Under the pieces are notes generated by a model that saw only the letters and a list, made by a program, of their open reading frames with translations, had not been told where the DNA came from and searched no databases. Shown here in pieces: positions 6,268 through 12,275 of a stretch of DNA of 12,275 nucleotides. Position 1 is the first letter of the stretch, and each line of letters begins with the position of its first letter. The stretch spans positions 1 to 12,275 of the forward strand of contig DASVBJ010000062.1 of assembly GCA_036375895.1 (NCBI GenBank). The letters are read 5' to 3'. Source of the DNA: DASVBJ01 sp036375895 (GTDB lineage: Bacteria > Actinomycetota > Actinomycetes > JACCUZ01). The translations under genes and the position numbers were made by a program.

Positions 6268-7482
6268 CTAGCCTCGCACGCCGACGCCCCCACGGACCGG
6301 GCGTGCGGTGCCGCTGAGAGCGACGATGCCGGCGGTCAGCAGCACCACCACCCACAGGGCCTGGTCGAGGGCGGTCGCGTGCGCCAGGCTGCCGATGAGG
6401 GGCGGCCCGACGAGGAAGCCCGCGTAGGCGATGGTCGAGACCATCGCGATGGCCGCGGGGCCGCGGCCGGGCGTCTCCCCCGCGGCGCTCATCGCGAGCG
6501 GGAACGCCGCCGCGACGCCGAGCCCCCACAGCAGCGCGCCCAGGTAGCCGGCCGCGAGGGACGGCACGGCGAGCAGCACGCACACGCCGACCGCGGCGAC
6601 GACCGCACCGACCCGCAACGTGCGCACCCGCCCCAGCATGGCGACGGTCCGGCTGCCGGCGAGCCGGCCGAGCGTCATCGCGCCCGCGAAGACCGCGAAG
6701 CCGACGGCAGCCGCGGCACCCGACGCGTCCCGCGCGTCGGCCAGCGTCAGCGCCAGCCAGTCGTTGGCCGAGCCCTCCGCCCAGGCCGCGCAGAAGGTCA
6801 TCAGCCCGAGCCCCAGGAGCCGCGGGTCGAGCAGCACCGGGCGGCCGGGGACGCCCGGCACGTGGTGCTCGCCCGCCGCGTCCGCGGCGCCTGCCTGCCG
6901 GCTGTCGGGCAGCCGGATCACGGCGACGAGGGCGAGGCCGCCGACGAGCGCGCTCGCCACCGCGAAGTGCAGGGACGGGACGACCCCGGCGTGCGCGGCC
7001 AGGGCGCCGACGGCCGCACCGGCGATCGTGCCCAGGCTCCAGCCGGCGTGGAAGCCGGGCATGAGCGGACGGCCCGCCCGCCGCTCCACCTCGTGGCCGG
7101 CCACGTTCATCGCGACGTCCCAGACCCCGACGCCGGCACCGACGACGAACAGCACCGCGCCGAGCGCCACGAGGTTCGGGACCACGCCGAGCGCGGGGTA
7201 GGCGAGCAGGCAGGCGACGACGCAGACGACGATCACCGCGCGGTCGCCGAACCGGCCGATCAGCCGGCTCGACAGCGGCATGGCGAGCAGCGACCCGACC
7301 GCGAGGCACAGCAGGGCGAAGCCCAGCCCGCGCTCGTCGGCCTCGAGCCGGTCGCGCACCGCCGGGATGCGGGAGACCCAGGTCGCGAACAACGCCCCGT
7401 TCGCCGCGAACACCGCGCGGGTGGCCCAGACGCCCGCCGCGACACCGCTGCCGGTCGCACGCCGCCCGGATACCGTCACCAC
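6268..7482 (-). CDS. MFS transporter, 12-helix type
   Basis: From the chosen GTG the product has about 404 residues, mostly hydrophobic, and fits 12 transmembrane helices in two halves of six. WATRAVFAANGALFATWVSRIPAV marks helix 1 and the following loop. SSRLIGRFGDRAVIV is the motif A loop between helices 2 and 3. GVGVWDVAMNVAGHEVERR and PLMPGFHAGWSLGTIAGAA are typical of the MFS branch that includes fucose- and YbjJ-like permeases. A charged central loop lies around SRQAGAADAAGEHH. The frame stays open to an ATG at 7566, but that would overlap the start of the divergent reductase gene. GTG codons at 7488, 7482 and 7479 are more likely. TACCCT at 7490-7495 lies seven bases before 7482, which would fit a leaderless transcript. 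Substrate is unknown. It heads the putative operon with the methyltransferase and the propeller protein. Confidence 0.85.
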   Translation of the reverse strand: MVTVSGRRATGSGVAAGVWATRAVFAANGALFATWVSRIPAVRDRLEADERGLGFALLCLAVGSLLAMPLSSRLIGRFGDRAVIVVCVVACLLAYPALGVVPNLVALGAVLFVVGAGVGVWDVAMNVAGHEVERRAGRPLMPGFHAGWSLGTIAGAAVGALAAHAGVVPSLHFAVASALVGGLALVAVIRLPDSRQAGAADAAGEHHVPGVPGRPVLLDPRLLGLGLMTFCAAWAEGSANDWLALTLADARDASGAAAAVGFAVFAGAMTLGRLAGSRTVAMLGRVRTLRVGAVVAAVGVCVLLAVPSLAAGYLGALLWGLGVAAAFPLAMSAAGETPGRGPAAIAMVSTIAYAGFLVGPPLIGSLAHATALDQALWVVVLLTAGIVALSGTARPVRGGVGVRG

Positions 7483-7489
7483 GAGCACC

Positions 7490-7495
7490 AGGGTA
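7490..7495 (-). promoter_or_regulatory. Possible -10 element for a leaderless MFS transcript
   Basis: On the minus strand TACCCT fits the TANNNT actinobacterial -10 pattern. Seven bases separate it from the GTG at 7482, so transcription could begin at or next to the start codon. No ribosome binding site is visible for that start, which agrees. An overlapping TACCTA at 7494-7499 is an alternative. Confidence 0.4.
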
Positions 7496-7536
7496 GGTAT
7501 CGGTGCGGTGGCGCACGTTACGGCGACCGCACCAGT

Positions 7537-7542
7537 GGGGAG
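7537..7542 (+). promoter_or_regulatory. Ribosome binding site of the aldo-keto reductase gene
   Basis: GGGGAG lies 9 bases before the ATG at 7552. It selects this start over open frame extending upstream, which would run into the divergent MFS gene. Confidence 0.7.
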
Positions 7543-7551
7543 TGTGCAGCC

Positions 7552-8526
7552 ATGGAGTACACGCATCTAGGCCGCAGTGGCCTGTCCGTCAGCCGGCTGT
7601 GCCTCGGCACCATGAACTTCGGGCCGGAGACCTCCGAGGAGGACTCGCACGCGATCATGGACCGTGCGCTCGAGCACGGCATCAACTTCTTCGACACCGC
7701 CAACGTCTACGGGTGGAAGAAGGGCGAGGGCTGGACCGAGCAGATCATCGGCCGGTGGTTCGCCCAGGGCGGCGGCCGGCGGGAGAAGACCGTCATCGCC
7801 ACCAAGCTCTACGGGTCGATGAGCGACTGGCCCAACGACACGTTCCTGTCGGCCCGCAACATCCGGCACGCGGTCGACGGCTCGCTGCGGCGGCTGCAGA
7901 CCGACCACATCGACCTCTACCAGATGCACCACGTCGACCGGGCGACCCCGTGGGACGAGATCTGGGAGGCGTTCGACGTTCTGCGCACGCAGGGGAAAGT
8001 GCTCTACTTCGGCTCGTCCAACCACGCCGGCTGGCACATCGCCAAGGGCATGGAGGCGGCCCGGCGGCGGCACTCGACCGGCCTGGTGAGCGAGCAGTCG
8101 ATCTACAACCTGCTGACCCGCGACGTCGAGCTCGAGGTGCTGCCGGCCTGCCAGGACTACGGGCTCGGCGTCATCCCGTGGTCGCCGCTGCACGGCGGCC
8201 TGCTCGGCGGAGTGCTGCGCAAGGAGCGCGAGGGCAAGCGGCGTACGACGGGCAGGGCCAAGGACGCGCTCGACGCCCACCGGGACCAGGTGGAGGCCTA
8301 CGAGGACTTCTGCGAGGAGCTCGGCGAGGAGCCGGCCGACGTCGGGCTGGCCTGGCTGCTCGCCCAGCCGGCGGTCACCGCCCCGATCGTCGGCCCGCGC
8401 ACGATCGAGCAGCTGGACGGATCGCTGCGGGCCCTGGAGGTCTCGCTCGACGACAAGGCGCTGGCCCGCCTGGACGAGATCTTCCCCGGCCCCGGCGGGC
8501 CCGCCCCCGAGGCCTACGCCTGGTAG
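7552..8526 (+). CDS. Aldo-keto reductase
   Basis: The 324-residue product covers the whole (beta/alpha)8 barrel of the aldo-keto reductase superfamily, which reduces carbonyl compounds with NADPH in the cytoplasm. The catalytic tetrad is visible: D48 and Y53 in FFDTANVYG, K85 in VIATKLYG and H126 in DLYQMHHVD. Cofactor-side segments are also present: YFGSSNHAGWHI near 152-163, SEQSIYNLL near 180-188, GVIPWSPLHGGLLGG near 206-220 and VTAPIVGPRTIEQLDGSL near 275-292. The overall pattern resembles bacterial family members related to the K+ channel beta subunit and YajO/IolS-type reductases. The substrate cannot be predicted. The gene stands alone on the plus strand, divergent from the MFS transporter with a gap of about 70 bases that must hold both promoters. 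It ends before a long hairpin made of REP-like repeats. Confidence 0.93.
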   Translation: MEYTHLGRSGLSVSRLCLGTMNFGPETSEEDSHAIMDRALEHGINFFDTANVYGWKKGEGWTEQIIGRWFAQGGGRREKTVIATKLYGSMSDWPNDTFLSARNIRHAVDGSLRRLQTDHIDLYQMHHVDRATPWDEIWEAFDVLRTQGKVLYFGSSNHAGWHIAKGMEAARRRHSTGLVSEQSIYNLLTRDVELEVLPACQDYGLGVIPWSPLHGGLLGGVLRKEREGKRRTTGRAKDALDAHRDQVEAYEDFCEELGEEPADVGLAWLLAQPAVTAPIVGPRTIEQLDGSLRALEVSLDDKALARLDEIFPGPGGPAPEAYAW

Positions 8527-8541
8527 CCCATCCCCCCATCC

Positions 8542-8570
8542 CGGCAGCGATCATGCACGAACCGTCGTAC
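8542..8570 (+). repeat. REP-like repeat, copy D
   Basis: Same core GGCAGCGATCATGCACG as copies A and B, then AACCGTCGTAC, differing from them by TT to AA and by C to T near the end. It lies 15 bases after the reductase stop codon. It forms the left arm of a hairpin with copy E. Confidence 0.85.
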
Positions 8571-8610
8571 CGACCCGCGGAGAGGCGACGGAACGTGCAT
8601 GATCGCTGCC
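8543..8610 (+). terminator. Long hairpin formed by inverted repeats D and E (putative bidirectional terminator)
   Basis: Bases 8543-8559 pair with 8594-8610 over 17 perfect positions. Two A-A mismatches follow, then 8562-8567 pair with 8586-8591 over six more. A C-run at 8532-8537 and a G-run at 8614-8618 could extend the stem. It sits between convergent genes, so termination in both directions is likely. That role is inferred from position and structure. Confidence 0.6.
8585..8610 (-). repeat. REP-like repeat, copy E
   Basis: Reverse orientation, GCGACGGAAC then GTGCATGATCGCTGCC, followed by ATAGGGGG. It is an uninterrupted copy of the sequence that the IS element split in copy C. It is followed in tandem by copy F with a period of 33 bases. 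Confidence 0.85.
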
Positions 8611-8617
8611 ATAGGGG

Positions 8618-8643
8618 GCGACGGAACGTGCATGATCGCTGCC
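8618..8643 (-). repeat. REP-like repeat, copy F (tandem duplicate of E)
   Basis: Identical to copy E over the whole 33-base unit including the ATAGGGG tail, so probably a recent tandem duplication. It ends 14 bases before the stop codon of the small membrane protein gene at 8658. Confidence 0.85.
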
Positions 8644-8657
8644 ATAGGGGGAGGCGG

Positions 8658-8741
8658 TCAGCGGAGGGCGCCGACCAGGACCACGACGGCGAACAGCGCC
8701 AGCGCGGCAAGCACCACGAGGCGGCGGGTGCGCGGGTCCAC
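8658..8741 (-). CDS. Small single-pass membrane protein, 27 residues
   Basis: Starting from GTG at 8741 the frame reads VDPRTRRLVVLAALALFAV followed by VVLVGALR and TGA. An Arg-containing N-terminus (RTRR) precedes about 18 hydrophobic residues and a final Arg. By the positive-inside rule this suggests one membrane helix with a cytoplasmic N-terminus. AGGG lies 8 bases before the GTG as a possible ribosome binding site. It begins 10 bases after the phosphodiesterase stop codon on the same strand, so it would be the last gene of that operon. It is too short for ordinary gene finders. Known families of this size are poorly described and I do not recognise one here. It could be chance, although the clean hydrophobic block, spacing and ribosome site argue for a gene. 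Confidence 0.5.
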   Translation of the reverse strand: MDPRTRRLVVLAALALFAVVVLVGALR

Positions 8742-8751
8742 GACGCCGACC

Positions 8752-9300
8752 CTATGCGGGCCCGGCCAGCGGCCAGACCGCGACGTCCTCGTACGTCGGG
8801 TTGGGCCCGAGCCGGGACCGGATCAGCCGGATCGCGTCGGCGCGCCAGCCCGGCCCGGCGTACCCCTCGAGCTCCGCGACCAGCGGCCGCAGGTCGGCCT
8901 CGCCGCGGATCCGCCGGCCTTCGGGCGTGCGGCCCTCCCGGGCGCGGGCCACGGTGAGGTGCGGGCGGAACGGCCGCTCGTCGACGGCCACCCGCTTGGC
9001 CAGCTCCCCCAGCGGCCGCCGGTCGCCCTGCACCCCGACCCACAGCACATGGCCGCCGAACCGGCCGGCGCCGGCGAAGCGCAGGTCGAGCGCCGGGCAC
9101 CCGGCGACCTGCCCGGCGATGCGCCACTGCAGCCGCTCGACGTCCGCGTCGGGCACCTCGCCGTAGAAGGCGAGGGTGAGGTGCCAGCGGTCGGCGGTCG
9201 CCCAGCGCAGCTCGGGGTGCGCCTTCCGCAGGGGGCCGAGCGCCCGGTCGAGGTCGGCCACCACCTCGGCCGGCGGGTCCAGGGCGAGGAAGAGCCTCAC
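8752..9300 (-). CDS. thpR: RNA 2',3'-cyclic phosphodiesterase (2'-5' RNA ligase family)
   Basis: The 182-residue product is a standard-length member of the 2H phosphoesterase superfamily. The MRLFLALDPPAEV start is typical of the ThpR/LigT group. The two catalytic HxTx motifs are present: HLTL at residues 40-43 and HLTV at 114-117, the latter within the usual RPHLTVAR context. Family enzymes hydrolyse RNA 2',3'-cyclic phosphates to 2'-phosphates, and some reversibly join tRNA halves through 2'-5' bonds, in the cytoplasm. The start is GTG at 9300, whose GTGA overlaps the stop of the preceding flavoprotein gene by four bases, so translation is probably coupled. No metabolic link to its neighbours is evident. 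The family call is sure; the physiological substrate is not. Confidence 0.93.
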   Translation of the reverse strand: MRLFLALDPPAEVVADLDRALGPLRKAHPELRWATADRWHLTLAFYGEVPDADVERLQWRIAGQVAGCPALDLRFAGAGRFGGHVLWVGVQGDRRPLGELAKRVAVDERPFRPHLTVARAREGRTPEGRRIRGEADLRPLVAELEGYAGPGWRADAIRLIRSRLGPNPTYEDVAVWPLAGPA

Positions 9301-10412
9301 GCCGCGAACCGCCCAGGGTCGAACATCGCGAGGTCGTGGCCCGGCTGCTCACCGCACGCGAGGGCGGCGAGCGCCTCGCCCACCACCGGGGTGAACTTGA
9401 ACCCGTGCCCGGAGAAGCCGCAGGCGAGCAGGACCCGGTCGTACGCCGGGTGCCGCCCGATCACGAAGTGCTCGTCGGGCGTGAGGGTGTACCAGCAGTC
9501 GACCGAGCGCACGACGTCCCGCCCGAGCCCCGGCAGCAACGGCGCGAGCAGCGCGCCGACCTCCTCCCCCGTCCACGCGTCGGCCGGCCGGTCGGCGGAG
9601 AAGTGCACGGCCACCTTCACGCCCCCGTCGGCCCCGGCCAGCGCCGGGAAGCCGTAGGGAGCGGTGCCGTCGTCGCGGTCCCAGATCCAGACCGGCAGGG
9701 TGCCGGGCTCGAACGGCGCCACCCCGCCCGGCGGCCGGAACCAGTGCATGACCCGGCGCTCCACCCGCAGCGGCAGCGCCAGGTCGGCCAGCAGCTCGGG
9801 CGCCCAGCGGCCCGGCGCCAGGACGAGCACCCCCGCGTCATGCACGCCGGCGGCGGTGGTCACCCGCACCCCGGCGTCGGTCGCCGACCACGACACGGCG
9901 CCCTCACCGTGGCGCAGGTCCGCGCCGGCCGCCGCGGCCAGCCGCAGATGGGCGGCGACCGCCCGCTCCGGCGGGACCACTCCCGCGTCCCGCTCCAGCA
10001 GCCCGGCCGTCCCCGCGGGCGGGGTGAGCGCCGGGAACCTGGCGGTCACCTCGCCGGCATCGAGGACCTCGTGCGCGAGCCCCCACTCCCGGGCCGCGCC
10101 GAGGCTGCCCTCGAACACGTGGCGGCCCGGCCGGCCGAGGAAGAGACCGCCGGTGCGCCGCAGGAGCCGCTCGCCGCTGTCGTGCCCCAGCCGGTCCCAC
10201 AGCTCGTAGGCCCTGCGCAGCATCGGGACGTAGGCGGAGCCCTCGAAGTAGGCCTGCCGGACGATCCGAGACTCCCCGTGGCTCGAGCCGAGGGCGTGCG
10301 CCGGACCGTGCGGATCGAGGCCCAGTACGCGCAGCCCGCGGGCCGCCAGGTGGTAGGCGGCCGCGCTGCCGAAGCCGCCCAGCCCGACGACGACCGCGTC
10401 GTGGGACGTCAC
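9297..10412 (-). CDS. FAD-dependent amine oxidase, monomeric sarcosine oxidase / N-methyltryptophan oxidase family
   Basis: The 371-residue product matches the length of monomeric sarcosine oxidases. The dinucleotide-binding motif is at the N-terminus, VVVGLGGFGSAAAYHLAARG (GLGGFG at 10-15). It is followed by SSHGESRIVRQAY (43-55), the conserved flavin-contact region. C306 in VDCWYTLTPDEHF is at the place of the cysteine that binds FAD covalently. K266 in VKVAVH matches the lysine used for oxygen activation. GFSGHGFKFTPVVGE (332-346) is the family's C-terminal signature. Such enzymes oxidise N-methyl amino acids or related secondary amines, yielding hydrogen peroxide and, for N-methyl substrates, formaldehyde. 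The GTG start at 10412 overlaps the upstream stop by four bases (GTGA), and the same overlap recurs with the downstream thpR. An open extension further upstream only runs through the neighbouring gene in another frame. The exact amine substrate is unknown. Confidence 0.92.
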   Translation of the reverse strand: MTSHDAVVVGLGGFGSAAAYHLAARGLRVLGLDPHGPAHALGSSHGESRIVRQAYFEGSAYVPMLRRAYELWDRLGHDSGERLLRRTGGLFLGRPGRHVFEGSLGAAREWGLAHEVLDAGEVTARFPALTPPAGTAGLLERDAGVVPPERAVAAHLRLAAAAGADLRHGEGAVSWSATDAGVRVTTAAGVHDAGVLVLAPGRWAPELLADLALPLRVERRVMHWFRPPGGVAPFEPGTLPVWIWDRDDGTAPYGFPALAGADGGVKVAVHFSADRPADAWTGEEVGALLAPLLPGLGRDVVRSVDCWYTLTPDEHFVIGRHPAYDRVLLACGFSGHGFKFTPVVGEALAALACGEQPGHDLAMFDPGRFAA

Positions 10413-11143
10413 TGCGTGACGACGCGCAGCCGCTCGCGCAGGCCCTGCAGCGCGTCGGCGTCCCCCTCGCGCTGGACCGCCGTGTCGGGCCGACGCCCCC
10501 ACAGCCACAGCAGCAGCTCGGACGGCTCGCCGCTGACGATCGCGTCGGCCCGCCCAGGCTCGCGCGAGAGGGTGACGCCGCCGGCCTCGAGGCCGACCCG
10601 CCAGATGTGGTCGCCGGTGCGCACCGCCACGGTGCCGCGCCCCGGCGCGTCCGGGCCGACGTCCTCGGCCTGGTAGGCGAGGAACCAGTCGAGCACCTCG
10701 TCGATGCCGTCGACCGCCAGGTCGTCGTCGACAGCGGTCACCTCGTCGAACGCGCTCTCCACGTCGGTGCGGTGGACGGCGGTCTCCTGGGCCATCCGCC
10801 GGTACCAGAAGCCGACCGTCTGGTCCGGCTCGTACCAGGTGTACGCCGGGGCGTCGGGGCCTCGGCTCTCCAGCTCGCTCACCAGCTCGGCCAGCCGCTC
10901 CTCGAACCAGCCCACCGTGTCCTGCCCGTCGGCCGGGCCGTGCGACCAGTCGTCCTCCGACTGCGGTCGACCGGACCGCATGCAGGCAACCTTGTGGGAG
11001 TAGACCGCGCCGGTGTGCTCGACGGCGTCGCGGACGGTCCAGCCCGGGCACGGGGGCACCGGCGCGTCGAGGTCGCGGCGCGCGAGGTCGGACATGCGCG
11101 CGGCGTCGGTGCGGATGTGGGCCAGGAACGACTCGGGCGTCAT
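10409..11143 (-). CDS. Maleylpyruvate isomerase family mycothiol-dependent enzyme
   Basis: The 244-residue product has the two-domain layout of this actinobacterial family. An N-terminal DinB-like four-helix metal-binding domain covers about 5-150 and an SCP2-like C-terminal domain about 155-240. Likely metal ligands are H43 in DAVEHTG, E120 and H124 in MAQETAVHRTD, the usual one-plus-two spacing. CPGWTVRDAVEH and GFWYRRMAQE are family hallmarks. Characterised members use mycothiol as thiol cofactor, for example in maleylpyruvate isomerisation, but most paralogues have unknown substrates. The ATG at 11143 is preceded by AGGA with 7-base spacing. It is the first gene of a run with two GTGA overlaps into the flavoprotein and phosphodiesterase genes. 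Next to a formaldehyde-producing amine oxidase, a thiol-linked detoxification role is conceivable but is inference only. Confidence 0.88.
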   Translation of the reverse strand: MTPESFLAHIRTDAARMSDLARRDLDAPVPPCPGWTVRDAVEHTGAVYSHKVACMRSGRPQSEDDWSHGPADGQDTVGWFEERLAELVSELESRGPDAPAYTWYEPDQTVGFWYRRMAQETAVHRTDVESAFDEVTAVDDDLAVDGIDEVLDWFLAYQAEDVGPDAPGRGTVAVRTGDHIWRVGLEAGGVTLSREPGRADAIVSGEPSELLLWLWGRRPDTAVQREGDADALQGLRERLRVVTQ

Positions 11144-11190
11144 GCGGCCATCCTGTCGCCCACCTCCGACCGCGCGCCAGAGGTCGCGCC

Positions 11191-12275
11191 TCAGGCCTGC
11201 TGCACCGTGTCCGCCAGCTGCTCCTGGCTCAGCCGGTGACGCGGCAGCCGCAGCAGCTCGCCGCGCACCTCCACGCCCTTGCGACGCGCCAGCACCAGCC
11301 CCGCGACCGAGGCCGCGGCCGCCGAGACGAGGCCGCCCAGGATCAGGCTCCACCGGGCACCCATGGCCTCGGCCACCGCGCCGACCAGGGGCGCCCCCAA
11401 CGGCGTACCCCCGAAGAAGACCGCCATGTAGATGGCCATCACCCGGCCGCGCATGACCGGGTCGACCGCCAGCTGCATCGTGGCGTTCGCGGAGTTGAGG
11501 AACGTCAGGGCGCACAGGCCGACCGGGATGAGGGACAGGGCGAACAGCCAGTACGTCGGCATGAGCCCGGCCATCACCTCGACCACGCCGAACGCCACCG
11601 CCGCCAGGATGAGCAGCCGCAGCCGCGGCCGCCCCCGCCGGGCCGACAGCAGCGCGCCGGACAGCGAGCCGATCGCCATGATCGAGCCGAGCAGGCCGTA
11701 TTGCCCCGCGCCCTTGCCGAACACCTCGGTCGCCATCAGCGCGGTGGTCATCTGGAAGTTCAGCCCGAAGGTCCCGACGAAGAAGACGACCGTCATGATG
11801 AGCATCAGGTCGGGACGACTTCGGACGTAGCGCAGCCCCTCGAGCACCTGGCCGGGGCCACGACCCGCGCGCGGCGAGGGCTGCAGGTCAGCGGCCGTCA
11901 TCTTCTGCAGCGCGAGGATGACCGCGCCGAACGAGACCGCGTTGATGAGGAACACGGGCCCGGTGCCGACCAGCACGATGAGGAACCCGGCCAGCGCCGG
12001 ACCGATCACGCGACCCAGGTTGAACGAGGCGCTGTTGAGCCCGACCGCGTTGGCGAGGTCGTCGTGCCCGACCATCTCGATGACGAACGACTGGCGCGCC
12101 GGGTTGTCGACCGCAGTGCCGACACCGAGCAGGAAGGCCAGCACGAACACGTGCCACACCTGCACGACCCCGGTGATGTCGAGCACCCCCAGCACGGCAC
12201 CCACCGCGCCCATGAACGCCTGGGTGACAACGAGCAGCCGGCGCTTGGAGTAGCGGTCGGCGAGCATCCCGCCCA
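11191..12275 (-). CDS. MFS exporter of the EntS-like group (N-terminus outside window)
   Basis: The frame stays open to the window edge and yields about 361 residues ending at TGA (11191-11193). It begins inside the motif A loop, GGMLADRYSKRRLLV, so about two transmembrane helices and the start codon are missing. The remaining sequence fits about ten helices. VDNPARQSFVIEMV, NAVGLNSASFNLGRVIGPALAGFLI and LLGSIMAIGSLSGALLSARR are typical of the MFS_3 group, which includes the enterobactin exporter EntS and many actinobacterial drug-efflux-like proteins. NSANATMQLAVDPVMRGRVMAIYMAVFFGGTPLGAPLVG is the usual second-half signature. The tail after the last helix is a cytoplasmic stretch of about 35 residues. 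The ATG at 12267 is within the conserved motif and is not the start. It lies 47 bases downstream of the isomerase-family gene start on the same strand and could be its operon partner. Substrate is unknown. Confidence 0.88.
   Translation of the reverse strand, partial: GGMLADRYSKRRLLVVTQAFMGAVGAVLGVLDITGVVQVWHVFVLAFLLGVGTAVDNPARQSFVIEMVGHDDLANAVGLNSASFNLGRVIGPALAGFLIVLVGTGPVFLINAVSFGAVILALQKMTAADLQPSPRAGRGPGQVLEGLRYVRSRPDLMLIMTVVFFVGTFGLNFQMTTALMATEVFGKGAGQYGLLGSIMAIGSLSGALLSARRGRPRLRLLILAAVAFGVVEVMAGLMPTYWLFALSLIPVGLCALTFLNSANATMQLAVDPVMRGRVMAIYMAVFFGGTPLGAPLVGAVAEAMGARWSLILGGLVSAAAASVAGLVLARRKGVEVRGELLRLPRHRLSQEQLADTVQQA

Noticed and set aside
6379..7551. Open extension upstream of the aldo-keto reductase, giving a 715-residue fusion frame.
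   Set aside because: It runs antisense through the whole MFS gene and has shadow composition. The reductase family starts at MEYTHLGRSG, which has its own ribosome site.
8585..8650. Two identical 33-base units as a possible CRISPR fragment.
   Set aside because: There are no unique spacers between the units, no further copies and no cas genes. The same unit occurs elsewhere in the opposite orientation as an inverted repeat.
9297..11051. A 584-codon version of the amine oxidase frame starting inside the isomerase-family gene.
   Set aside because: The first 200 codons are Arg-rich shadow of the neighbouring gene. The nucleotide-binding motif of the family should be at the N-terminus, which is met by the GTG at 10412.

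Overview
The window is very GC-rich with strong codon-position bias, dense genes, frequent GTG starts and 4-base start/stop overlaps. This fits a high-GC actinomycete. A mycothiol-type maleylpyruvate isomerase family protein and a mycobacterial-type dodecin agree with that. A soil or rock actinomycete (for example Geodermatophilaceae) is a guess only.

Layout. (1) 2-118: the 3' end of a dodecin gene. (2) 141-1713: the convergent gap between dodecin and a secreted-protein gene. It holds three copies of a REP-like repeat. The third copy is split by a complete 1412-bp IS110/IS1111-family element (about 244-1655) with an intact 345-aa DEDD/Ser recombinase. A strong GC hairpin terminator follows. 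(3) 1714-7482, all minus strand: a secreted Calx-beta/Ig-like protein, then a tight run (read right to left) of MFS transporter, SAM-dependent methyltransferase and membrane-anchored propeller-like protein. (4) 7552-8526, plus strand: an aldo-keto reductase, divergent from the MFS gene. (5) 8542-8650: three more copies of the REP-like repeat in another convergent gap. (6) 8658-11143, minus strand: a coupled operon of a mycothiol-dependent-type isomerase family protein, a monomeric sarcosine oxidase family flavoprotein, an RNA 2',3'-cyclic phosphodiesterase and an overlooked 27-aa membrane peptide. (7) 11191-12275, minus strand: an MFS exporter cut by the window edge.

The most interesting system is the insertion sequence. 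Deleting it rejoins a perfect 25-bp inverted repeat, so the insertion point is known to within a GA dinucleotide. The 3' end of the transposase gene and the bases after it can fold into a bulged stem, an internal loop and a 5-bp capped hairpin. The two sides of that internal loop carry an 8-base and a 6-base segment. These match the two halves of the actual insertion site in the opposite-strand sense expected of a bridge RNA (seekRNA) target-binding loop. A second hairpin just downstream is followed by a 7-base copy of the element's right terminus, a candidate donor guide. The target loop overlaps the last codons and stop codon of the transposase. A perfect TTGACA at the right end would pair with a -10-like box only in the excised circle. 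All of this was read by eye; no folding or database search was run.
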